Below, one piece after another: positions 16,703-24,172 of a DNA stretch of 64,000 bases. The stretch spans positions 62,001 through 126,000 of the forward strand of contig NZ_JBEBOY010000005.1 of NCBI RefSeq assembly GCF_040396155.1, read 5' to 3'. The translations under genes and the position numbers were made by a program. The stretch is from Tissierella praeacuta_A. Lineage in GTDB: Bacteria; Bacillota; Clostridia; Tissierellales; Tissierellaceae. Below the pieces are notes generated by a model. That model was not told the DNA's origin. It made no database searches and saw nothing but the letters and a program-made list of their open reading frames with translations. Each line of letters starts with the position of its first letter. Within the stretch, counting starts at the first letter, position 1.

Positions 16703-17547
16703 CTATAAATTATCTTTAAGCTTGTCTTTAATATATTCTTCATAGGATTCATCAACCTTTTTAATACATATATCCTCCCATCTTTTTATTTTAGTTATAT
16801 ATCTATACTTAATTACCTCCTTTCCATAGCCTTATAATCAATCCTTGTATCATACTTAATCTCTATACATTCTAAAGATTTACTATTTATAAATCTTGTA
16901 AATAGTTCATTATTACATCCTACAACAGTAAATTCTAAATCATAATCCGTACATATACATATTGTTTTATTTAAATCCCACCAATATGATGGTGAAAACT
17001 TCTCATTTTCACCAAAAGCATCCCTTAGCTCTTCTAATTTCATTAGCTCATAAATATCCTCTAAACTACCTTTAAATAGTTTATCTTGGCTCCAATCTAA
17101 TGTCTTTAGCCAGTCATAATAGAAGAAGTATTTTTCGCAATTTAGAGGTCTTAATATACTTGTGATTTCATCAATTTGTTCTTTTTCTAAGGTTCCCTCA
17201 TCTGGTGCTAAAAGATATCTTGGCCATCTCCTACCATTTTCTTTAAAAAAAGCATATGTATTTATTTCTGGTCTAAATTCCACATTATATTCTAAAGCCA
17301 ATTGTCTCCATAATATTCTCTCTCCTAGAACAGCTTCATCACAAACATCTTCTGCCCAAAGTGTACTTCTATCTGTAAACAATTTATCTTTATACATGGG
17401 ATGCAAAATTTTAATATATCTACTAAAGTTATTTGGCAATAAATTACCTACAATATTACCCCTATAGTTCTCATCAGTTGAACTTATGATTATTTCTATT
17501 CCATTTTTAATCCATTCAAATTCTTCTATATCTCCGTTTTCAAGCAT
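16703..17547 (-). pseudogene. Immunity-like gene with frameshifted C-terminus
   Basis: The main frame (17547 to a stop at 16813, 244 residues) starts at an ATG behind TTGGAGG and contains EIIISSTDENYRGNIVGNLL, RRWPRYLLAPDEGTLEKEQI and CICTDYDLEFTVVGCNNELF. These resemble a Firmicute family often seen in immunity-type gene arrays. After DYKA the natural sequence appears to continue in another frame as YGKEVIKYRYITKIKRWEDI, then KKVDESYEEYIKDKLKDNL, stopping at 16703. That is about 42 codons with no start of their own. A single lost base would explain it, whether a real mutation or a sequencing error. The shortened product could still be made. Confidence 0.55.
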
Positions 17548-17613
17548 AAGGATACCTCCAATTTATTTACACCTTATGTTAAAAGATTAAGGCATATATA
17601 AGATTCATTATAC

Positions 17614-18012
17614 TTACTGTAAAATAATCTCTTTTGCAATAATATATCCACACATCCCTAAGGATGCTGTTAAATAAAATACCCTATACCTATTTTCTTT
17701 TAAGTAGTCACCTAATTCCCTAACATTACTTACTCCAATAGTCGGAAATCCATATTTTAAAGTTTCTGAAAGCTTATTAGCCTTATCTAATAAAAAGTGT
17801 TCTATTTTAACTTGATAAATTTCTAAAATAATATTATTCAAAATAACATTTTCAAAAGCATGTGCAAGTAAACCTTGAAATCTAATAATTATTTTTTCAT
17901 CATCATAATTTTTAGTATTTATTTGCAAAATTTGTTTTTCAAAGTCAACCATATAAGAAATAATCATATTATCATGCACAACCCCATATTCTTTAATAAT
18001 ATTATTTTTCAC
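17614..18012 (-). CDS. Hypothetical protein, possible immunity-type gene
   Basis: A 132-residue soluble protein: MVDFEKQILQINTKNYDDEK, then IIIRFQGLLAHAFENVILNN, ending in LTASLGMCGYIIAKEIIL. The pattern of a short beta-rich N-terminus followed by F-x-G-L-x-A-H-x-F-E is one I associate with small immunity-like proteins of Firmicutes, but I cannot name the family. The GTG start sits 8 nt behind AAGGAG and overlaps the end of the upstream gene by 11 nt, pointing to translational coupling. Confidence 0.7.
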   Translation of the reverse strand: MKNNIIKEYGVVHDNMIISYMVDFEKQILQINTKNYDDEKIIIRFQGLLAHAFENVILNNIILEIYQVKIEHFLLDKANKLSETLKYGFPTIGVSNVRELGDYLKENRYRVFYLTASLGMCGYIIAKEIILQ

Positions 18013-18541
18013 TTTCTAAATCTCCTTTTCTTCTATGCCATTCATTCCAAAATGCTATATATCCATTTCTCTCAAATTCATCTTCTGGTATATTTTTAGT
18101 TAATGACTCTTTATAAAACTTTTCCACCGTATCAGCAAAACGTAATACCTCTTCTTTATATTGAATATAATAAACAAATACAGTATTTCCTTTTTCAGTA
18201 ATAAGCCTAACCATCTCGTCCTCATGTAAAACGGTCCAATCAATTCCATTATTACATCCTATGATTTCTACTTCGTCTAAAGTTTCATTAGGAATCATAA
18301 AATGTCCACAGCAAGGTAGCATCTGGTCTCCATTAGTTAATAAATGGTCCTCAGATAAACTCTTTAACATTCTAAGAGCTGCTGCACTAACAGTACATGA
18401 ATAGGATAATTCTTCTTCTCCTATAGTAACAGTTACATCTCCATGAAGACATAAATCATTAGGGTCATCCTTGGTTTCATCTATCCAATAAAGTTCCTTT
18501 ACTTTTATTTTGAAATTTTGATAATCTAACTTAAATTCTAT
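18002..18541 (-). CDS. Hypothetical protein with a degraded start codon
   Basis: About 180 residues, soluble: IIEFKLDYQNFKIKVKELYW, CLHGDVTVTIGEEELSYSCT, EVEIIGCNNGIDWTVLHEDE. The family is unknown to me. The only good ribosome binding site (AAGGAG, 18555-18550) is followed 8 nt later by ATA (18541), where a TAATG stop/start overlap would be expected; here it reads TAATA. The first in-frame ATG (18559) lies upstream of that site and has no Shine-Dalgarno of its own. Either ATA is used inefficiently, the 18559 ATG is used, or the gene is silenced. Confidence 0.55.
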   Translation of the reverse strand: MEFKLDYQNFKIKVKELYWIDETKDDPNDLCLHGDVTVTIGEEELSYSCTVSAAALRMLKSLSEDHLLTNGDQMLPCCGHFMIPNETLDEVEIIGCNNGIDWTVLHEDEMVRLITEKGNTVFVYYIQYKEEVLRFADTVEKFYKESLTKNIPEDEFERNGYIAFWNEWHRRKGDLESEK

Positions 18542-18599
18542 TATAAAAACTCCTTCCATACATCAGTAAGATATTCTTCTTTTAAGGCAAATCTATTCT

Positions 18600-19097
18600 C
18601 TAATTTTTAACAACAATGCAGACACCTGTATTCTCTAAAACGAATGAGATATCTTTTCTGCTCATCATAGATAAATTTATTTCCTTCTTTATAGGTTTAA
18701 AATAATATTCTGTAAAATAATCTATTTCATCATTAACCATTAATAAATGTTCTAATGGTATATTGTTTAATCTTGGCATTATAGTATAATGCTTTGAATA
18801 ATCACCTCCAAGATAAATACTCCATATCTCTATCTCAGTATGAGGTTTCATATATTTAAATAGATAATTCTTAAAATTTTCTATGCTTGAATCTTCCTCC
18901 TCCAACTCAACATCATGACAATACTTTCTAGTAATTAAATTAGATATTTCCATATAGTCCTTTGAATGATAGCAATTTATCACTGAAAACCCTTGTACAA
19001 ATTCAATTGTATTTTTAGAAACAAAAACTTCTTTAGACTGTTCCATATCCACCTCTGGCAATGGAAAATCATAGGCTAATAAATGTATTATACTCAA
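18600..19097 (-). CDS. Hypothetical protein, probable C-terminal frameshift
   Basis: A 165-residue soluble protein (AYDFPLPEVDMEQSKEVFVS ... HYTIMPRLNNIPLEHLLMVN) of unknown family in the immunity-like array. The frame stops at VVKN just after an A5 run. One more A would continue the protein as KKLENRFALKEEYLTDVWKE and stop at 18541, exactly overlapping the expected start of the next gene. The extra 20 or so codons have no start of their own. This suggests a one-base slip in the homopolymer, real or from sequencing. Confidence 0.6.
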   Translation of the reverse strand: MSIIHLLAYDFPLPEVDMEQSKEVFVSKNTIEFVQGFSVINCYHSKDYMEISNLITRKYCHDVELEEEDSSIENFKNYLFKYMKPHTEIEIWSIYLGGDYSKHYTIMPRLNNIPLEHLLMVNDEIDYFTEYYFKPIKKEINLSMMSRKDISFVLENTGVCIVVKN

Positions 19098-19192
19098 CTC
19101 ATATCACCTCATTTTTCCATAAATTAAGATTAATTGGCAGCAATTTAAATTTTATTCCTTAGTCTTCAAATTGAAACAGAAATTCAAGATAG

Positions 19193-19756
19193 TTAGTCCC
19201 TCATTATTTTAAATTCTGTCACTATATTCTTCTCATCAAACCATATAGCCAGCCATTCACTATCTATTCTTATTAATCCTCTTTCTGGTCCTAAATAATA
19301 TACTATATTATCTAACTCCTTGAAATATTCAGTATCTGAAGGTTCACCCAGCAACTCCACAATGTCATTTTTATCCATACCTATTATTTCATGATTTCTC
19401 AATAAATCATCTACCATCCAAACTCTTTTTTCTTTTTCTGCAATCCATCTTTTATGATTAAATTTACTTCCAAACTCATTTAATCCTAGTAATCCAAAAG
19501 ATACAATCATAGGAAGTAAGGTTAATATAAGACTTATGTAAATATACTTCTTATTTGTTAAATCTGAAGTCCTGAATAAACCATATATTATAAAAGCAAA
19601 GCAAATAAATGGTAATGAAACACCAGTTATACTATATAAACTAATTCGAGAATGAAACAAACTCATTCCAAATATAACTATACTAAAATATACTAAATAA
19701 AAAGTTAATAATATAATAAGTATAATTTTTGATTTTTTTGACATTTTATCTGTCAC
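19193..19756 (-). CDS. Membrane protein with BamE/SmpA-like C-terminal segment
   Basis: A 187-residue protein with three membrane segments in the first ~95 residues (IILIILLTFYLVYFSIVIFG, ITGVSLPFICFAFIIYGLF, YIYISLILTLLPMIVSFGLL). A soluble tail follows: MDKNDIVELLGEPSDTEYFK ... NIVYYLGPERGLIRIDSEWL. The tail has the shape of the small SmpA/BamE fold (helix, G-x-P, then beta strands ending in V-x-x-F-K), common in lipoproteins and inhibitor-like proteins. The GTG start lies 6 nt behind AGGAGG. It is the first gene of the array. Confidence 0.72.
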   Translation of the reverse strand: MTDKMSKKSKIILIILLTFYLVYFSIVIFGMSLFHSRISLYSITGVSLPFICFAFIIYGLFRTSDLTNKKYIYISLILTLLPMIVSFGLLGLNEFGSKFNHKRWIAEKEKRVWMVDDLLRNHEIIGMDKNDIVELLGEPSDTEYFKELDNIVYYLGPERGLIRIDSEWLAIWFDEKNIVTEFKIMRD

Positions 19757-19818
19757 TATCTCCCTCCTAAAACAAAGAATAGTATTTAGATTTTTAAATA
19801 CTACAATTTAAATATAAT

Positions 19819-20268
19819 CTATAGACCCTTTATTTCCTTAACAAAATCCATAGCATTCTTTAAATCATCGTTATCTGGCCTACCTTTGGCAATACCTCCA
19901 ATTACTTTGAAAGGTCCAAAAGTATCATATCCTTTACAAGCAAAACTTCCGATAATTTGAAAACCTTTATTTTTTAGGCCTATTTCTATAGAACTATTAT
20001 AGGATTTCTTCCCTTGACCACTTGTTGAAAAAACAAATGCTTTTCTGTTTAACAGTTCTGGTAAATTATCTATTAATTTAATTATATCCTTATGAAATTT
20101 CCCATAATAGATTCCCGAACCAAATCCAATTAAATCATAATCCGCTAAACTTTTTGGATTTAATTTAGACATTTTCATTAAATCAGCATTTAAACCTTCT
20201 GCCATTACATTAGCAATTTTTTCAGTATTACCATGATGGATAGAAGCATAGATAATTAACGTTTTCAT
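19819..20268 (-). CDS. Flavodoxin-family protein
   Basis: A 149-residue single-domain flavodoxin fold. The phosphate-binding loop is ASIHHGNTEKIA at residues 8-19 and the second FMN-contact loop is FGSGIYYGKFHKD. FSTSGQGKK provides the third loop. It is short for a quinone reductase and lacks fused domains, so it is probably an electron carrier or a flavodoxin-like oxidoreductase of the cytoplasm. The partner is unknown. The start follows AAGGGGG. It stands alone, ahead of the asnS terminator. Confidence 0.85.
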   Translation of the reverse strand: MKTLIIYASIHHGNTEKIANVMAEGLNADLMKMSKLNPKSLADYDLIGFGSGIYYGKFHKDIIKLIDNLPELLNRKAFVFSTSGQGKKSYNSSIEIGLKNKGFQIIGSFACKGYDTFGPFKVIGGIAKGRPDNDDLKNAMDFVKEIKGL

Positions 20269-20458
20269 GATTTTCCCCCTTAATCATATTAATCATGGAA
20301 TTTCTTCACTTATATTATAATTCATTATGTATTAGTTTGCATCTTATATATATTATAAATATTCAATATATTTCTTAATCCTTAATAAAGTAATGAACTC
20401 TCCTATATAGAGTTTCTCCTATTTCTTATTGATTTCAAATATTTATCTAATATAAAAA

Positions 20459-20497
20459 ATAAGACCCTAGGAATCTAAATCTTTCCTAGGGTCTTAT
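20459..20497 (-). terminator. asnS terminator
   Basis: Perfect 15-bp stem ATAAGACCCTAGGAA / TTCCTAGGGTCTTAT with a 9-nt loop, followed on the minus strand by TTTTTATA. It lies 3 nt after the asnS stop. Confidence 0.9.
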
Positions 20498-20500
20498 CCT

Positions 20501-21889
20501 TTAAAATTCTGCCGATTTAACTGTTCTTGGGAATGGGATAACGTCTCTAATATTTGTCATACCTGTTATATACATAACAGCTCTCTCAAATCCAAGACCA
20601 TATCCTGCATGTTTAGTGCCTCCGAATTTTCTTAACTCTAAATACCACCAGTAATCTTCTGGTTTCATACCATTATCTATTATCTTTTGTTCCAATACAT
20701 CAAGTCTCTCTTCTCTTTGAGATCCACCTATTATTTCTCCTACACCTGGAACTAAAAGGTCCATAGCTGCTACTGTTTTATTATCTTCATTCATTCTCAT
20801 ATAGAATGCTTTTATTTCCTTTGGATAATCAATTACAAATACTGGTTTTTTAAATATCTCCTCTGAAATATATCTTTCATGTTCAGTTTGTAAATCAATT
20901 CCCCATTCTACTGGATATTGAAATTCTTGTCCTGATTTTTTTAGAAGATCAATTGCCTCAGTATAAGTTATTCTACCGAAATCTGAATTAACTACATTTT
21001 CAAGTCTTTCAATCAAACCTTTATCTACAAAGCTATTAAAAAACTCCATCTCCTCTTTAGCATTTTCCATAACATATTTAATAATATATTTCATCATATC
21101 TTCTGCTAACTGCATATTATCATTGATGTCAGCAAATGCAATCTCTGGCTCTATCATCCAGAATTCTGCCGCATGTCTAGCAGTATTAGAATTTTCAGCC
21201 CTAAATGTAGGTCCGAAAGTATATACATCTTTATATGCAAGAGCAAAGGATTCTGCTTCTAACTGTCCTGATACTGTTAAACTTGTTTCTTTACCAAAGA
21301 AATCCTTTGAGAAATCTACTTTCTTGTCTTCAGTTAAAGGTACATCTTGTAAGTCTAAAGTAGATACCCTAAACATTTCTCCTGCACCTTCTGCGTCAGA
21401 TGCTGTAACAATTGGAGTATGAACATATACAAATCCTCTCTCTTGGAAGAATTTGTGTATTGCATAAGCAAGTATAGATCTTACTCTAAATACTGCATTG
21501 AAGGTGTTAGCCCTAGGTCTTAAATGAGCTATTGTTCTCATATATTCAAATGTATGTCTTTTCTTCTGCAATGGATAATCAGAAGCTGAATAGCCTTCTA
21601 TTTCAATATTACTTGCTTTTACTTCAAATGGTTGTTTAGCTCCTGGAGTTGGAACTAAAATTCCTTTTACTTTTATAGATGAACTAAGTGGCAATTTTTC
21701 TACTTCCTTAAAATTGTCTAATCCTTCTTCAAAAACTATTTGAATATTTTTAAAGAATGTTCCATCGTTTAATTCTATAAATCCAAAAGTTTTAGATGAT
21801 CTAGAAGTTCTTATCCACCCTTCTAGCTGAACCTCTTGATTTAGATATTTATCCGTTTCTTTATAGAGCATTCTAACTGTTGTTTTCAT
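20501..21889 (-). CDS. asnS: Asparaginyl-tRNA synthetase
   Basis: Class IIb aminoacyl-tRNA synthetase of 462 residues. The N-terminal OB-fold binds the anticodon (VQLEGWIRTSRSSKTFGFIE). The catalytic domain carries motif 2 (FRAENSNTARHAAEFWMIEPE) and motif 3 (GYGLGFERAVMYITGMTNIRDVIPFPR), which ends in the asparaginyl-type FPRT. The presence of asnS suggests direct Asn-tRNA formation. It is transcribed behind an asparagine T-box leader, whose AAC specifier agrees with the gene. The ATG follows AGGAG. Confidence 0.97.
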   Translation of the reverse strand: MKTTVRMLYKETDKYLNQEVQLEGWIRTSRSSKTFGFIELNDGTFFKNIQIVFEEGLDNFKEVEKLPLSSSIKVKGILVPTPGAKQPFEVKASNIEIEGYSASDYPLQKKRHTFEYMRTIAHLRPRANTFNAVFRVRSILAYAIHKFFQERGFVYVHTPIVTASDAEGAGEMFRVSTLDLQDVPLTEDKKVDFSKDFFGKETSLTVSGQLEAESFALAYKDVYTFGPTFRAENSNTARHAAEFWMIEPEIAFADINDNMQLAEDMMKYIIKYVMENAKEEMEFFNSFVDKGLIERLENVVNSDFGRITYTEAIDLLKKSGQEFQYPVEWGIDLQTEHERYISEEIFKKPVFVIDYPKEIKAFYMRMNEDNKTVAAMDLLVPGVGEIIGGSQREERLDVLEQKIIDNGMKPEDYWWYLELRKFGGTKHAGYGLGFERAVMYITGMTNIRDVIPFPRTVKSAEF

Positions 21890-21919
21890 TTTTATTCTCC
21901 TTTCTTATTTCGATTACTT

Positions 21920-22077
21920 TGACCTATCATCTCTCATTTTCTATCTATTCTAGTCCTTGGGCTGAGTTCGCAGTCTCGAAACTCAAATCTATTTGCTCAC
22001 TATCGTTCACATAGATCTGGTTATCGTTGCGTTTGACCTACCATCGATTTGCAAAAAGCGCAAATCGGGTTAGGTCA
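21920..22077. repeat. Modular hairpin repeat element between T-box and asnS
   Basis: It shares modules with 12141-12402: TGACCTA ... TAGGTCA pairing (22034-22077, with an inner CGATTTGC/GCAAATCG stem), the junction CGTTGCGTTTGACCTAC, a CAAATCTAT ... ATAGATCTG hairpin (21984-22019) and the block CAGTCTCGAA (21971-21980). A further TGACCTA lies at 21920. Hairpin loops share CGATAGTGAGC-like bases. As at leuS, it lies exactly between the T-box terminator and the synthetase gene. Confidence 0.65.
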
Positions 22078-22320
22078 TAAAAAAAGCCTTCATCCTAAAA
22101 AGGACGAAAGCTTAACTTCCGCGGTACCACCCTAATTGCAATAGCCACTTAAACACACAATAATGTGTTTCACTAATAACGGTGTGATGCCGTCTAAGTC
22201 TACTTTCCTAAGATTTCGGTTAGAAACTCAGGGATGTTCTTCAATATAAGCTTCGTACCTATTTCCCACTATCATAGGCTCCCTTTAACTACTTCTTATA
22301 TCTACTCTTCCCTTCAAGGT
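22078..22320 (-). promoter_or_regulatory. T-box riboswitch (asparagine, specifier AAC)
   Basis: Minus-strand T-box core AGGGTGGTACCGCGG at 22119-22133, then a terminator stem (AAGCTTTCGTCCT / AGGATGAAGGCTT) with a T7 tract ending near 22078. In Stem I the specifier position reads AAC (22238-22236) in the context GAAGAACATCCC, followed 8 nt later by GAG as in the leuS leader. AAC is an asparagine codon, matching asnS. Confidence 0.94.
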
Positions 22321-22390
22321 TTTCTTTACTTTTATACTATTATAGTTATTTTACCTAATGTTGTCAAGGAATATAACTAATAATATAATT

Positions 22391-22449
22391 AATAGTGAAT
22401 AGTAAAGAGTTTTAAGTAAAAATTTATGATCTTTTAACTATTCACTATT
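22391..22449 (-). terminator. Inverted repeat after the Hsp70 gene
   Basis: Arms AATAGTGAATAGT (22391-22403) and ACTATTCACTATT (22437-22449) enclose a 33-nt loop, 10 nt past the hscC stop. The loop is long for a terminator, so its role is uncertain. Confidence 0.45.
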
Positions 22450-22459
22450 TATTGTAACT

Positions 22460-24160
22460 TTATCTCAACTTTTGTTCTTCCTCTATATAGTCTAACTCTT
22501 CTTTGAATACTTCTCTTGCTGTTTCTATTTTTACAGGGTCCTGAGTTTTAAGTGCAGATTCAAATTTTGAAATTGCATAATCTAATTGATTCCTTATATC
22601 CCCTATACTCTCCTCATACATTCTTTCACTTCTGAATAAAAGAAGTTTATTTTTTTCCTGCTCTCTAGGAGGAATCTTTAAGTAACTTATTTCTTCCATT
22701 CGTTTCTCTATCATTTCATCGGTCATATCATTATTTTTATTCTTAATAATTTGTTTGACTTTATTTCCTGTAGAATTTACTTTAACTTCTACTTCTAATA
22801 TAGAGTTAATATCGTAAGTATATGTCACGTCTATACTTTCTTGCCCTGCTAAGGCTAATGGAACTTCTACAAATAGTTCCCCTAATGATATATTATTCTT
22901 TGCAAATCTACTCTCTCCTTGAAGTATATTTATTCTTATTTTACTTTGATTATCATATACTGTATATAGAGTTTGAGTTCTGCTAGCAGGAATTACAGTA
23001 TTTCTATCTATTATTGGACAGAAATAACCTGATTCTATTCTATTATTTTCTCTTTCCATAACAACCTCTGTTCCCAGAGTATATGGGCAAACATCTGTTA
23101 AAATTACTTCTTTTATATATTGGTTCCTTTCTTTCATAGCAGCTTGAACTGCTGAACCTAAAGATACTGCTTCATCAGGATTAATTGATGTGTTGGGAAA
23201 CCTTCCAAAAAGCTTGTTTACAAATTTTCTTACAATAGGAAGTTTCGTAGAACCTCCTACAAGTATTACATCATCTATTTGAGATAATCTCAAATTCGTA
23301 TCACTTAAACTTCTTTTTATAGGATTTCTCATTTTTTCTAAAAGAGGTTCACAAGCCTCCTCATAATCTTCCATATTTATTTGAAACTCAATTTGTTCAC
23401 CATTTATAATACAGTTCATAGAAGATATTTTACTATCTGAAAATCCCCTTTTACATTTCTCTGCCTGATCTAATATATGTGATAAAATTTTCAGATCCAG
23501 AGAATTTATATCTATATTATTTTTTTTAATAAATAGATCAACTAGAATTTGAGTAAAATCCTCTCCACCTAAATAATTATCTCCTGCAACCGCTCTAACT
23601 TCAAGTATATTGTTAAAAAGTTCTAAAATAGAAACATCAAATGTACCTCCGCCTAAATCAAATACTAAAATTTTAGCATCAGCTCTTTTTTGATACAATC
23701 CATAAGCTATAGCTGCGGCTGTAGGCTCACTTATAATACGTTCTACTTTAAAACCAGCCATTTCTCCTGCCTTTTTAGTTGCTTTTCTCTGTTCATCGTT
23801 GAAATATGCAGGAACGCTTATTACTGCTTCTTCTATTTTTTCGCCAAGAAAATGCTCTGCATCTTCTTTTAGATATCTCAAGATAAATGATGATAACTCT
23901 TCAGCTTTAAATTCATCATTGCCTAATTTAAAAACTTTTTGACTTCCCATATCTCTTTTAAAAACTTGTGCTGTATTATCATAATAAATTGCACTTCTTT
24001 CTAGTGCAGTTTCACCTACATATATATTAGAATCTTCATCTATGCTAACAACAGATGGTGTTATATTTTTCCCTAAACGATTGGGAATTATTCTAGGACC
24101 ATTTTCTGTAAAATATGATACTGAACTATTTGTTGTCCCTAAATCTATTCCTATTATCAT
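22460..24160 (-). CDS. hscC: HscC-type Hsp70 chaperone
   Basis: A 566-residue Hsp70, shorter than DnaK and matching Escherichia coli HscC (about 556 residues) in length and in many stretches recalled from that protein: KRDMGS after the N-terminus, ELSSFILRYLKEDAEHFL, VISVPAYFNDEQRKATKKAG, AGDNYLGGEDFTQILVD and ILTDVCPYTLG. The ATPase signatures IGIDLGTTNSSV, VFDLGGGTFDVS and VILVGGSTKLP are intact. The substrate-binding part is present (NILQGESRFAKNNISLGEL), but the C-terminal lid is short. It sits 12 nt after a giant J-like/TPR gene, mirroring the hscC linkage to djlB/djlC. Substrates are unknown. Confidence 0.88.
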   Translation of the reverse strand: MIIGIDLGTTNSSVSYFTENGPRIIPNRLGKNITPSVVSIDEDSNIYVGETALERSAIYYDNTAQVFKRDMGSQKVFKLGNDEFKAEELSSFILRYLKEDAEHFLGEKIEEAVISVPAYFNDEQRKATKKAGEMAGFKVERIISEPTAAAIAYGLYQKRADAKILVFDLGGGTFDVSILELFNNILEVRAVAGDNYLGGEDFTQILVDLFIKKNNIDINSLDLKILSHILDQAEKCKRGFSDSKISSMNCIINGEQIEFQINMEDYEEACEPLLEKMRNPIKRSLSDTNLRLSQIDDVILVGGSTKLPIVRKFVNKLFGRFPNTSINPDEAVSLGSAVQAAMKERNQYIKEVILTDVCPYTLGTEVVMERENNRIESGYFCPIIDRNTVIPASRTQTLYTVYDNQSKIRINILQGESRFAKNNISLGELFVEVPLALAGQESIDVTYTYDINSILEVEVKVNSTGNKVKQIIKNKNNDMTDEMIEKRMEEISYLKIPPREQEKNKLLLFRSERMYEESIGDIRNQLDYAISKFESALKTQDPVKIETAREVFKEELDYIEEEQKLR

Positions 24161-24172
24161 TGTATTCTCCCC

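Noticed and set aside
22334..22460. Inverted repeat AATAGTGAATAGT as a possible mobile-element end
   Set aside because: No second copy, no transposase and no target duplication nearby; its place just past the hscC stop fits a terminator or processing hairpin better.
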